This document shows, piece after piece, positions 1-8,353 of a stretch of 64,000 nucleotides of DNA (positions are counted from its first letter, which is position 1; each line of letters opens with the position of its first letter). The DNA is taken from the NCBI RefSeq assembly GCF_036492425.1, contig NZ_AP025292.1:1364001-1428000 (forward strand), in the 5' to 3' direction. The translations under genes were made by a program, and so were the position numbers. Below the pieces are notes generated by a model. That model was not told where the DNA came from and made no database searches. It worked only from the letters and a program-made list of their open reading frames with translations. This DNA is from Persicobacter psychrovividus (GTDB lineage: Bacteria > Bacteroidota > Bacteroidia > Cytophagales > Cyclobacteriaceae).

Positions 1-144
1 CTGATAGTGGGGCTTTTGTTTGTAGAAGAGGTAATGATGTTGTCAAGGTGTTTTTTTGAATCTGAAAATTGTCGATAAATGAATCGTTAATTTGATTATC
101 TTTATTGATCATTTTTATTCAATCGCATACGCAACATCAATGCT

Positions 145-3100
145 ATGAAAAACCTTTTCTTAATCCTCGGAGGGATGATGATGTCCCTTTCGGTGTTGGC
201 GCAAAATCCGTTATGGATGCGCTATCCTTCAATTTCTCCTGATGGTGAACATATTGCCTTTTCTTATCAGGGGGACCTTTACGTGGTCGCTGCTGCTGGT
301 GGTGAGGCGACGCCAATAACGAACCATGTGGCGCATGATTTTTCGCCTGTTTGGAGTCCTGACAGTAAGCAAATTGCCTTTGCTTCTGATCGGCATGGTA
401 ATTTTGACCTCTTTCTGACGACCGTGAATGGCGGACGAGCCAAACGTTTAACATTCAATTCCACCAGTGAAATTCCGACTTCTTTCACACCAGATGGGCA
501 ATCCGTATTGTTTACTGCTCAGGTCTTGGATGATGTCAAGAGTGCGCAGTTTCCTTATGGCCGACTTGATGAATTATATGCCGTAGGGATCGATGGGGGA
601 CGTCCAAAGCAAATTTTGACACTCACTGCCGAGCATGCTCAATACAGCGCTGACGGTACAAAAATTCTTTATCAGGACAAAAAGGGGTATGAAGACCCAT
701 GGCGAAAGCATCACACAAGTGCGGTCACCAGGGATCTTTGGATTTATGATGTGGCCTCAGGGAAACATCAACAGATTTCTGATTTCGAGGGGGAGGATCG
801 TACACCAGTTTTCTTTGATCAGGATCAGCGTGTGGCCTACACCAGTGAGGTCGATGGAACCCTGAATGTTTGGACTATGGCAGTGGATGGCCGTGATAAA
901 AAGCAGCTGACCAAACTGGAGAACCACCCTGTTCGATTTTTATCTGTATCTAAAAGCAATATTTTTTGTTTTGGATATGATGGAGAGATATATACTTTAA
1001 AAGAGGGAGGATCTCCTGAAAAAGTTGATATTAAAATCAATAATGATCAGAAGTTAAACAATGTTGTTTTTGAGAAAAAATCAGGTGGAGGGCAGGAGAT
1101 TTCTGTCTCTCCTAATGGTAAAGAGGTCGCTTTTATTTTAAGAGGCGATGTTTTTGTAACTTCTGTTGATTACAATACCACAGTTCAAATTACGAATACG
1201 GCTGAACAGGAAAGATCAGTGTCTTTCTCTCCCGACGGACGATCGTTGGTTTATGCCGGTGAGCGAAGTGGCAGCTGGAATATTTATGTTGCCAAACTGG
1301 GGAAAGACGAGGAAAAGTATTTCATCAATGCAACGGATATTCAGGAGGAGGTTATCACTGATGCGCCAGTGGAGGAGTTTCAGCCGAAATGGTCGCCAAA
1401 GGGTGATGCAATAGCCTATTTGGAAGAAAGAACCACCTTAAAAGTGATCGATCTGAAAACCAAAACCGCAAAAACCATTTTGGCAGGTAGCTTTAATTAT
1501 TCTTATTCTGATGGGGATCAGGCTTTCGACTGGTCGCCAGATGGCCAATATCTGGCGGTTCAATATTCGCCGAACCAGTGGACTTCTTCGGACATCGGAC
1601 TTGTGAAAGCTTCCGGCGATGGGCAGGTGATCAACCTGACGGAAAGCGGTTACAGCAGTACGGCTCCTCGGTTTGTAATGGACGGAAAAGCCATTGTTTA
1701 TGCCAATGACCGATATGGCTATCGCTCTCATGGGAGCTGGGGGGCAGAAGATGATGTTTTTGCCATTTTCTTGACCAAAGCGGCTTATGACGAATTCAAA
1801 TTGCCGCAAGAGGAATTCGACCTGTTGAAGGAAGCACGAAAAGCGCAGGAAGATCAGGAGGCTGAAGAAGAGAAGTCTAAAAAGAAGAAGGCTAAAAAAG
1901 GCAAGAAAGCGAACGAAGAAGTCGCTCATTTGGCGATTGATTTTGAAGGACTGCAGGAGCGTGTGATGCGCCTTACGATTAATTCTTCCTTCCTTTCCGA
2001 TTACCTTTTGTCGAAAGATGGTGGCCAACTGTATTATATGAGTCGTTTTGAAGGTGGTTATGATTTATGGAAAAAAGATATCCGCAAAAATGAAACAAAG
2101 CTTGTTCTGAAGTTAGGTGGGGGTGGTGGAAACCTGCAGTTTGATGAGGAGATGAAAAATATTTTCTTTGAAACAGGTGGCCATTTTGCCAAGATGGACA
2201 TTGCTTCTGATAAGCGTAAAAATATCAATTATCAGGCGGAATATTACCTTGATAAACAGGCTGAGCGCAGTTATATGTTTGAACACGTTTGGCGACAGGT
2301 TAAAAAGAAATTTTACGACCCAGAGTTGCATGGCGTGGATTGGGCATTTTATAAATCTGCCTACATGAAATTTATTCCACACATCAACAATAATTATGAT
2401 TATGCCGAGATGTTGAGTGAGCTGTTGGGCGAATTGAATGCCTCGCATACAGGTTGTAGATATTATTCGAAGGCCGAGAATGCAGATGCTACCGCAACGC
2501 TGGGCGCTTTTTTCGATCAGGAGTATGAAGGCAACGGACTGAAAATTGCCGAGATTATTGAAGGCTCTCCACTGACGCAGGTGACTGCGGATATCAAAGC
2601 GGGAATGATTATCGATGCAATTGATGGACAAAAGATTTTGGCTGGACAGGATTATTTCCAATACCTGAATCATAAGGCCGGGAAGCCTACGAGATTGGAA
2701 ATTTCGGACCAGGGAAAAATGCAAATGGTGGTGGTGAAGCCAATTGGTAAAAGTGCAGAAAATAGCTTGCTTTATAAGCGTTGGGTGAAATTACGTGAGG
2801 AAGAAACCCGGGAGGCTTCCAATGGAAAGATCGGTTACGTACACGTTCAGGGGATGAACAGTGCAAGTTTTAGAAATGTATATGCCGAAACTTTGGGTAA
2901 GAATTATCATAAGGATGCCCTGATTGTAGATACACGATTCAATGGTGGTGGCTGGCTGCATGATGATTTAGCCACCTTTTTGAGTGGGGAAGTGTATTGT
3001 ACTTTTGCGCCAAGAGGGCAGAAGTTTGGTACTGAACCGATCAATAAATGGTCGAAAGCCTCTGCCGTACTTTGCTCTGAAGGGAATTATTCAGATGCAC

Positions 3101-3393
3101 ATGCTTTTCCATATACCTATCAAACCCTGAAAATTGGGCCATTGGTTGGGATGCCTGTACCCGGGACGATGACTGCCGTTTGGTGGGAAACCCTGCAGGA
3201 CCCCTCGTTGGTTTTTGGCATTCCTCAGGTAGGTGTGCAGGATCTGGAAGGTAATTACCTCGAGAATCAGCAGGTAGAGCCAGAGTTTAAAATTGCACAA
3301 GACAAAGATGTGGTGATTCATGGGACGGATCAACAATTACGTAAAGCGGTGGATGTTTTGTTAAAACAAACCCAAACTCTGACCGTCGAATAG
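145..3393 (+). CDS. Tricorn-like S41 serine protease, secreted
   Basis: Large protease of the bacterial tricorn family (1082 aa), which degrades peptides in a large cylindrical assembly. The first 20 residues form a signal peptide ending VLA-Q, so it is exported, probably to the periplasm. Residues about 25-330 and 340-560 read as two sets of PD40/WD40-like beta-propeller blades (repeated SPDG, SPNG and WSPDG motifs). A lysine-rich linker lies near residues 575-600, a PDZ-like region near 800-870, and the S41 catalytic part is at the C-terminus. By comparison with archaeal tricorn (S745-H746-S965-E1023), the expected residues are S767-H768 (NASHTG), nucleophile S983 (NYSDAHAF) and E1045 (QVEPEF); DTRFNGGG provides the glycine-rich loop. 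The ATG start gives a clean signal peptide. It stands alone, followed by a strong terminator. The family call is firm; substrates are unknown. Confidence 0.9.
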   Translation: MKNLFLILGGMMMSLSVLAQNPLWMRYPSISPDGEHIAFSYQGDLYVVAAAGGEATPITNHVAHDFSPVWSPDSKQIAFASDRHGNFDLFLTTVNGGRAKRLTFNSTSEIPTSFTPDGQSVLFTAQVLDDVKSAQFPYGRLDELYAVGIDGGRPKQILTLTAEHAQYSADGTKILYQDKKGYEDPWRKHHTSAVTRDLWIYDVASGKHQQISDFEGEDRTPVFFDQDQRVAYTSEVDGTLNVWTMAVDGRDKKQLTKLENHPVRFLSVSKSNIFCFGYDGEIYTLKEGGSPEKVDIKINNDQKLNNVVFEKKSGGGQEISVSPNGKEVAFILRGDVFVTSVDYNTTVQITNTAEQERSVSFSPDGRSLVYAGERSGSWNIYVAKLGKDEEKYFINATDIQEEVITDAPVEEFQPKWSPKGDAIAYLEERTTLKVIDLKTKTAKTILAGSFNYSYSDGDQAFDWSPDGQYLAVQYSPNQWTSSDIGLVKASGDGQVINLTESGYSSTAPRFVMDGKAIVYANDRYGYRSHGSWGAEDDVFAIFLTKAAYDEFKLPQEEFDLLKEARKAQEDQEAEEEKSKKKKAKKGKKANEEVAHLAIDFEGLQERVMRLTINSSFLSDYLLSKDGGQLYYMSRFEGGYDLWKKDIRKNETKLVLKLGGGGGNLQFDEEMKNIFFETGGHFAKMDIASDKRKNINYQAEYYLDKQAERSYMFEHVWRQVKKKFYDPELHGVDWAFYKSAYMKFIPHINNNYDYAEMLSELLGELNASHTGCRYYSKAENADATATLGAFFDQEYEGNGLKIAEIIEGSPLTQVTADIKAGMIIDAIDGQKILAGQDYFQYLNHKAGKPTRLEISDQGKMQMVVVKPIGKSAENSLLYKRWVKLREEETREASNGKIGYVHVQGMNSASFRNVYAETLGKNYHKDALIVDTRFNGGGWLHDDLATFLSGEVYCTFAPRGQKFGTEPINKWSKASAVLCSEGNYSDAHAFPYTYQTLKIGPLVGMPVPGTMTAVWWETLQDPSLVFGIPQVGVQDLEGNYLENQQVEPEFKIAQDKDVVIHGTDQQLRKAVDVLLKQTQTLTVE

Positions 3394-3417
3394 TAGCTTT
3401 ATAATGCTGCTCAGTGG

Positions 3418-3467
3418 AAAGCACTTGCAGGGGGAAATCTTTTTTCCTCACGCAAGTGCTTTTTTTA
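3418..3467 (+). terminator. Intrinsic terminator after the tricorn gene
   Basis: The stem AAAGCACTTGC pairs with GCAAGTGCTTT across a loop of about 23 nt and is followed by a run of seven T. It begins about 25 nt past the stop codon. Confidence 0.8.
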
Positions 3468-4040
3468 TTCAATATTCTCCATAAAAAGCACATTGAAGTA
3501 GAATCTTCAAAATCGCACGGCGGTTATTCTGTTGAACATAATGTAATAGGGATAAGTGAAAAGTTTATCGAGTAATAATCTACCTCTTTCCATTGAATCA
3601 CCCTTCAATAAGTTGAAAACTTTATCCGCTGTGTAGCGCTGTAATTGATTACGGCCAATACCCTGCTGAATACCCTGCTGATGCTTAGGGGAGTGACTTT
3701 GCTTCGTTTGATATATCTTTGTAAAGAATAACGTCACTTCAAGCATTTCAAATTTGAGCTCGATTCACCTGAAATCGAGGATTAATGATAATACCACCAA
3801 GCCCTTAATTCCTATTCTTACGATAAGAAGAGCATGGGAAATTGTTTGCCATAAGCATTCGACTCCTTATCTTCGCCTCATTATTTTAACCATTGTATTT
3901 ATTCAAACAGTGCCCGGGCGAGGCATTTTTTGTTTTTCATAGCGCAAAAGACAAACATGCTACGGGTTTTGATGATTAGATATTCAATAGATGGTCGAAA
4001 ATTCATAAGGAGTTCAAGAAATTTTAAAAAAATAGAAAGT
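3468..4040. other. Intergenic region without a convincing gene
   Basis: About 570 bases with no credible gene. A 79-codon minus-strand frame (3507-3746) contains a perfect 12-base tandem duplication, AATACCCTGCTG twice at 3657-3680, but shows no recognisable domain. The last 110 bases are in frame with the SEC-C gene downstream, so that gene could start earlier than annotated. Confidence 0.4.
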
Positions 4041-4511
4041 ATGTTGAAGGCAGATGGTTCGGTGGATTTGTCAATCCCACGCCGAAAATATTTTATGGAG
4101 CGTTCGGAGATGACGAATTGCCCGGAGTGTGGTGCGGAACTGAAGGGGCAGTCGAGTGCGGTGCTGATCAGTGTGGTGTCAGAATTGGATGAAGGTACTT
4201 TTGTAACCAATAATAACGACAGCCATTTTTGTACAGCATGTCCCGTGGTGGCCTATAATATGGATCCGTTGCTTGCGTCTGTTCGAACCAGTGTGGCTGG
4301 GGCAGAGAAGGAAACGACCCGTTTTATGCTTCATGGCGTGGTGAATTTTGACGAGTACCCCGAGGAAGATCTGGAGGAAGACGATGATTTACCGGTGGTA
4401 GAATTTTTACCCGACTTGAGCAGTCAGCCAAGAAGTGCCGAGGATAAAGTAGGTCGCAATGACCCATGTCCGTGTGGAAGTGGGAAGAAATATAAAAAGT
4501 GTTGTGGCTAA
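4041..4511 (+). CDS. SEC-C motif (zinc-binding) protein
   Basis: Small soluble protein (156 aa from this start) ending in a SEC-C motif: [17 protein letters not shown], the cysteine-rich zinc-binding tail also found at the C-terminus of SecA. Two further cysteine pairs, CPECG near the N-terminus and CTAC about 40 residues later, suggest a second metal site. An acidic stretch (EEDLEEDDD) precedes the SEC-C tail. The start is uncertain. ATG 4041 has a very A-rich upstream context typical of Bacteroidota; ATG 4095 and 4110 (the latter just before NCPECG) and the longest frame from 3930 are alternatives. The function is unknown. SEC-C tails often bind zinc and may contact the ribosome or SecB, but nothing in the context ties this protein to secretion. 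Confidence 0.75.
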   Translation: MLKADGSVDLSIPRRKYFMERSEMTNCPECGAELKGQSSAVLISVVSELDEGTFVTNNNDSHFCTACPVVAYNMDPLLASVRTSVAGAEKETTRFMLHGVVNFDEYPEEDLEEDDDLPVVEFLPDLSSQPRSAEDKVGRNDPCPCGSGKKYKKCCG

Positions 4512-4562
4512 ACGTGTGTCGAATAGTGGTTGGTGTTGTCTATCCGCTGACTGAATTATAGT

Positions 4563-4602
4563 AAAAAAGGTCTGCGCCAGTGATTGGAGCAGACCTTTTT
4601 TA
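4563..4602. terminator. Bidirectional terminator between SEC-C and DUF418 genes
   Basis: The stem AAAAGGTCTGC pairs with GCAGACCTTTT, with an A run on one side and a T run on the other, so it can end transcription from both convergent genes. Confidence 0.8.
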
Positions 4603-4622
4603 TTCCGTCAATTACGAGAAGG

Positions 4623-5828
4623 CTATTTTATCCACGTCCAGCGGTGCCAAAGCTGCTCGAAAGGCCCTTGACGATGATGTTTGAGCCACCAGTTACAAAA
4701 TGTAATTTGCACGATCAGCATGGCTATACCGATCAATAGACTCAGGCTTGTTCCACAATATTTGGCCAGGTATAATCCATAACCAAAATAAACAACCCCT
4801 CCAAAAATACTTTGAGTAATGTAATTGGTCAGGCTCATTCGGCCATAGGCTGTCAGGGGTTTAGTGATGCGTTTGAAAGTGGTGTTTTCAGCCAAAAGCA
4901 TAAAAATGGATACCCATATCAGCGTAAAGGAAAATTTGAACCACATATCGAAAACAATACCAAGGGTTCGTTTTATTGCCAGGAGCTCAGCTTGCTGAAA
5001 GTGGTTTTTCGCAAAATACAACGGAATACAGCAAATGGCTACCCCCATAAAAATGCGTTTCCACCGTGCTATATTTGACGGGCTGTGTTTGAAAAGTGAA
5101 CTTTTTCCAAAGTATAGCCCCAGCATGAAAAGCCCGATGGTTTGTGTGAACCGTCCATTTTCGATGGCCCAAAGCATGCTGAATTTTTGCCCGTTGGTGA
5201 TATTGGAACTGATGGTTGTCCAAAAAGAATCGGTGTGTAGCGCATCCATTACAGGTTGCCAATATTGTGCATAAAGCTTGGCGGGGAGGCTGAAATCGCT
5301 ATCAAAGGCCGACCTTAAGTACAACAGCCATTCAACGGGCTGCATAAGAAATACAAGGGCAGTGAATAGGATAAATTTTGCACTTTTATTTCTGACAAAA
5401 TACAAGGATATGCCCGTTACAGCGTACAGCATGAGTACCTCGCCTGGAAAAAACAAGGCATTAAAACAGGCAAATCCACTGAGGAGCAGCAAGCGCCATA
5501 AATACCTTGGGCCGAAATCCTTGCCAAGTTGTTGCTGCTTGTGGTTCATTAAGTAAAAAGTGAAACCGAACAACAGGGCGAAAATGGAGTAGGTTTTGCC
5601 CGCAAAGAGGAAAAACATGCCGTCCCATAAATGTTGATCCAACTGATTGAGCCAATTGGCTTGGCTTGCCTTGTCTGGGAAGAAATAAAAATTGAAATGC
5701 TCAATATTGTGTAAGAGCATAATTACCATGACCGCAAAACCACGAAGGATATCAATAATGGCGATGCGTTCTTTTTTTAAGGAGGGGAGGTTAGTCTCGG
5801 TAGGGGTACTACGCAAGGTTGATGTCAT
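4623..5828 (-). CDS. DUF418 (YeiB-type) multispanning membrane protein
   Basis: Integral membrane protein of 401 aa with about ten hydrophobic segments. The N-terminal hallmark IDILRGFAVMVIMLLHN, the loop LFAGKTYSIFALLFGF and the C-terminal YGRMSLTNYITQS are typical of the DUF418/YeiB family, which is related in fold to the acyltransferase-3/HGSNAT group. Members are suspected of moving acyl groups or acting as transporters, but the substrate is not established. ATG 5828 is preferred; the frame can be extended ten codons to a GTG at 5858, but the extension is lysine/glutamine-rich and adds no feature. The gene is monocistronic. Confidence 0.8.
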   Translation of the reverse strand: MTSTLRSTPTETNLPSLKKERIAIIDILRGFAVMVIMLLHNIEHFNFYFFPDKASQANWLNQLDQHLWDGMFFLFAGKTYSIFALLFGFTFYLMNHKQQQLGKDFGPRYLWRLLLLSGFACFNALFFPGEVLMLYAVTGISLYFVRNKSAKFILFTALVFLMQPVEWLLYLRSAFDSDFSLPAKLYAQYWQPVMDALHTDSFWTTISSNITNGQKFSMLWAIENGRFTQTIGLFMLGLYFGKSSLFKHSPSNIARWKRIFMGVAICCIPLYFAKNHFQQAELLAIKRTLGIVFDMWFKFSFTLIWVSIFMLLAENTTFKRITKPLTAYGRMSLTNYITQSIFGGVVYFGYGLYLAKYCGTSLSLLIGIAMLIVQITFCNWWLKHHRQGPFEQLWHRWTWIK

Positions 5829-5894
5829 CTGTCTTTGATTTTTTTTCAAATATATCACAATATTAAGAAAACCACTGTGATATTCGACAGGTCA

Positions 5895-5929
5895 TAAAAA
5901 AGCCTTTCCCCGAAAAACAGAGAAAGGCT
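5895..5929 (-). terminator. Intrinsic terminator of the two-gene secreted-protein operon
   Basis: Read on the minus strand, AGCCTTTC pairs with GAAAGGCT and is followed by six T. It lies about 45 nt past the stop of the gene ending at 5973. Confidence 0.75.
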
Positions 5930-5972
5930 GTAAATATTGTTATGAAACACCTGATGAAACAGCATTTTGAAC

Positions 5973-6773
5973 TTACTGCCCTTTTTCCTCAAATGTCATA
6001 TTGATATTGGTGAAGGCGTAATTCAATGACGCAAAAGTCAATGCGAGGTCTTGCTGTGCCAAAGGGGATGCCCACAGGTCAATATATTGATTCATTTCCT
6101 GGTCAGTAATATTTCGATACGAATACAAAGACATCATTATGACTTGTTCTTTGATTTTCTGTTCAAAATTAGCGGGGAACATCGCTTTTAAATTCGACGA
6201 AATTTCTGCCTCACTCAATCGATCTTCAGCGGGTAGTTGTGCGTTAACACCCGAAAGGATAGACGTCATCATATTTTTGAGTATCGAAGTCATGTTCTCG
6301 GAAAGCCTTGCCGTTTCATCTAATTTTATAAGCTGCTGAATTCTTTCTTGACTTGGCGGATCAGACTCGAAAGCCTGAAAGTAAGCGATCATGTCCTGCT
6401 GCTGGGCAGGATCATTCGCCTTCAATTCCTCTTCCATCACCTTCTGAATCAGAGGGGTCTCATGAAATTTGATGTAGCTCTTTAAGGTCTTTTTATCAGA
6501 TTGCTGACCAAGGTATTTTTTGATATTCTCGAGCATCTTTTCTCCATTGAGCGTATTGGTCATAGTGGTGGAGAATTGTTGAAACTCTTGAGGAGAATTG
6601 AAGCTGTCTTTTTTCTCCGCAATTTTAGCATCCCTCAGCTCATCTATCTGACTGATTGCCGCGGACAGGCCTGAAAGGGTGATGTATTGCTCTATTACTT
6701 TTTCGGGGGTGCCAGCAAAAGTATTGAAGCCAATAGCAAGTAAAGCAAATAATATAAATAACTGTTTTTTCAT
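5973..6773 (-). CDS. Secreted protein of unknown function (DUF2059-like)
   Basis: 266-residue protein with a clear signal peptide (MKKQLFILFALLAIGF...TFAG), so periplasmic or beyond. The rest is helical and charged. The C-terminal segment with QEMNQYIDLWASPLAQQ resembles the DUF2059 pattern, in which a helix ends in a Y-x-S-P-x-(G/A) step, but I cannot confirm membership. ATG 6773 is chosen because it begins the signal peptide and lies 7 nt after the stop of the upstream gene; the frame runs back to 6794 but would overlap that gene. It is cotranscribed with the secreted protein encoded at 6781-7698, and a terminator follows, so the two form a unit. Confidence 0.7.
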   Translation of the reverse strand: MKKQLFILFALLAIGFNTFAGTPEKVIEQYITLSGLSAAISQIDELRDAKIAEKKDSFNSPQEFQQFSTTMTNTLNGEKMLENIKKYLGQQSDKKTLKSYIKFHETPLIQKVMEEELKANDPAQQQDMIAYFQAFESDPPSQERIQQLIKLDETARLSENMTSILKNMMTSILSGVNAQLPAEDRLSEAEISSNLKAMFPANFEQKIKEQVIMMSLYSYRNITDQEMNQYIDLWASPLAQQDLALTFASLNYAFTNINMTFEEKGQ

Positions 6774-6780
6774 AGCTAAA

Positions 6781-7698
6781 TTATTGTAAATCAATGGTTC
6801 TGTCGATAACTTTTAAGTTATTTTCTGAATTGGCCTCAATGCTCTCCATACTGAGTAAAGGCCATCCATAAGCATGGAGCTCGGCCCCTATATATTTGAT
6901 ATGGGTAATCTTTGGAAGCTCCTTTACGTTGATGTTTCCCAACTTATAATGAGAAGCATTTTGCTTCAGGTACTCATGGGTGATGGCTGTAAGTTGATCG
7001 GAGTCACTTTCTTCAACCGATCGAAGCACAAAACTGTCGTTTTCTTCAAAAATTTCATCAAGAAAAACAGACATTTTTATCTGTAAAGGACCCGTTCCCA
7101 ATCGGTTTTCACGATCAACTACGGCCTCATACACTTCATTAAGTTCATATTGCAGCCCATGAAAATAATAGAATTGAGCGTATTCCTTCCCAAACTCATT
7201 GGTGTAGTTGTTCAGAGATGCCAAATGGTGAGTTAATTTCTCCAGATCAAATTTATAATCCTGATTCTTTTTAGCGACTTTCTTGGCTTTTTTCAGTGTT
7301 TTAGACATATGCTTATTAATCGCCTTCCAATTGGAAATTCCCAGAAGCTTGCCATTCTCATCCGTTTTTACCTGAACAGTAAGACCTTCTTTAGCCATTG
7401 CTGAAAGATGGTGAATAGGGTTTGGTTGATTGTCTGTAAAATCGCGATAATGCCAATTGATCAGATATTCTGTGGCTGTGGAATCGGCAATGCTAATATC
7501 TACAAAATACTTTGTTTCGTTGCGGTCAAGGGTGTCGGTGTCCTGTATGCGGTAACTTTCTTCAGTAATCAGATAAGTCTGTTTTTCACCAATGTCCCAG
7601 TAGCCAATGACCTGAACAGTAGAATCGGCCATATTGATTTGAGCATTAGCAAAACTTGCCAACAAGCAAAGGGAAAAAAGAAAAATAAATTTTTTCAT
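6781..7698 (-). CDS. Secreted protein of unknown function, first gene of a two-gene operon
   Basis: 305-residue protein starting with a signal peptide (MKKFIFLFSLCLLASFANAQ). I recognise no domain. The body is mixed alpha/beta with a lysine-rich helix near residues 130-150 (KTLKKAKKVAKKNQ) and no cysteines after the leader. The following gene begins 7 nt after its stop, so they are translationally close and probably act together in the cell envelope. A Bacteroidota-type promoter is proposed about 65 nt upstream. It is a real gene on length, signal peptide and operon arrangement; the role is unknown. Confidence 0.65.
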   Translation of the reverse strand: MKKFIFLFSLCLLASFANAQINMADSTVQVIGYWDIGEKQTYLITEESYRIQDTDTLDRNETKYFVDISIADSTATEYLINWHYRDFTDNQPNPIHHLSAMAKEGLTVQVKTDENGKLLGISNWKAINKHMSKTLKKAKKVAKKNQDYKFDLEKLTHHLASLNNYTNEFGKEYAQFYYFHGLQYELNEVYEAVVDRENRLGTGPLQIKMSVFLDEIFEENDSFVLRSVEESDSDQLTAITHEYLKQNASHYKLGNINVKELPKITHIKYIGAELHAYGWPLLSMESIEANSENNLKVIDRTIDLQ

Positions 7699-7763
7699 GC
7701 GTAAAAATTCGTGAAGGTAAATGCCAGGAATTACTGGTCAAAAGTTGATAAACTTACTTAATG

Positions 7764-7796
7764 TAAATTTAATATTTATATTTGTTTTGCTCAAAA
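7764..7796 (-). promoter_or_regulatory. Candidate Bacteroidota promoter for the 6781-7698 operon
   Basis: On the minus strand, TTTTG (complement of 7792-7796) is followed after 20 nt by TAAATTTA (7764-7771). This is one base off the TAnnTTTG -7 consensus, with acceptable -33/-7 spacing, and lies about 65 nt before the ATG. Confidence 0.35.
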
Positions 7797-7799
7797 TTT

Positions 7800-8353
7800 T
7801 ATCACATTTATGTCTACGTTAGCGTGTGGAAATGATATTAATAGAATAATATTCAATCCTATTGCTATGAAGAGCGAAGTCTATGCGGAGTGAAATGATG
7901 GAATTTCTGAATTTTGTTATTCACCTTCCTGTATTTTTGCTGATTGATTAATTCGGTGGGGCAATTTTCATTCATCGGCCTACTGTTGATTCGATTAATA
8001 TTCTGAAAGTCAGTGATTAAAGATGATGCAATTATTGAGAGAGGTGATGATATCGAATTGACGTTTAACAATAGATGAAAAAGTGCCATTGTATCGGTAC
8101 AGTTTTTTTGATGTCCATAGAAATGGATGCTGTTAAGCTGTTTACTGTAAGCGGATTCCCCTTAGAGGCGAGGTGCATTTTGAAATGGGCGTTGTGTTTG
8201 TTCGCAATTTTAGGGTTTTGCAAGACCTGATTCGCAAGACTACTGTTGCGGATTAATTTTTATGTTGAGCTCAATGAATATATTTTCTGTTCAATGAACC
8301 TAAGGGAATACAAACATCGTTTTTTTTATTTAATAATAAACGATAAACACCTT
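7800..8353. other. Intergenic region between divergent genes
   Basis: About 550 bases, AT-rich, between a secreted-protein operon and a kinase gene. Apart from the promoter at its left edge I see no gene, RNA or repeat. The longest frames are short, without domain or signal peptide. The kinase frame remains open back to 8246, but that part looks non-coding. Confidence 0.4.

Noticed and set aside
1438-2028. 196-codon minus-strand frame within the tricorn gene
   Set aside because: It is the antisense shadow of a lysine-rich coding region; the plus-strand protein has clear domains throughout.
3507-3746. 79-codon minus-strand frame with a 12-base tandem duplication
   Set aside because: No signal peptide or domain, low-complexity centre created by the duplicated AATACCCTGCTG, and no supporting promoter or operon context. 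Kept only as a note in the intergenic entry.
7865-8089. 74-codon minus-strand frame in the gap before the GAF kinase
   Set aside because: Composition is that of random AT-rich DNA (Ser, Asn, Ile-rich), no recognisable motif, and it sits alone in a divergent promoter region.
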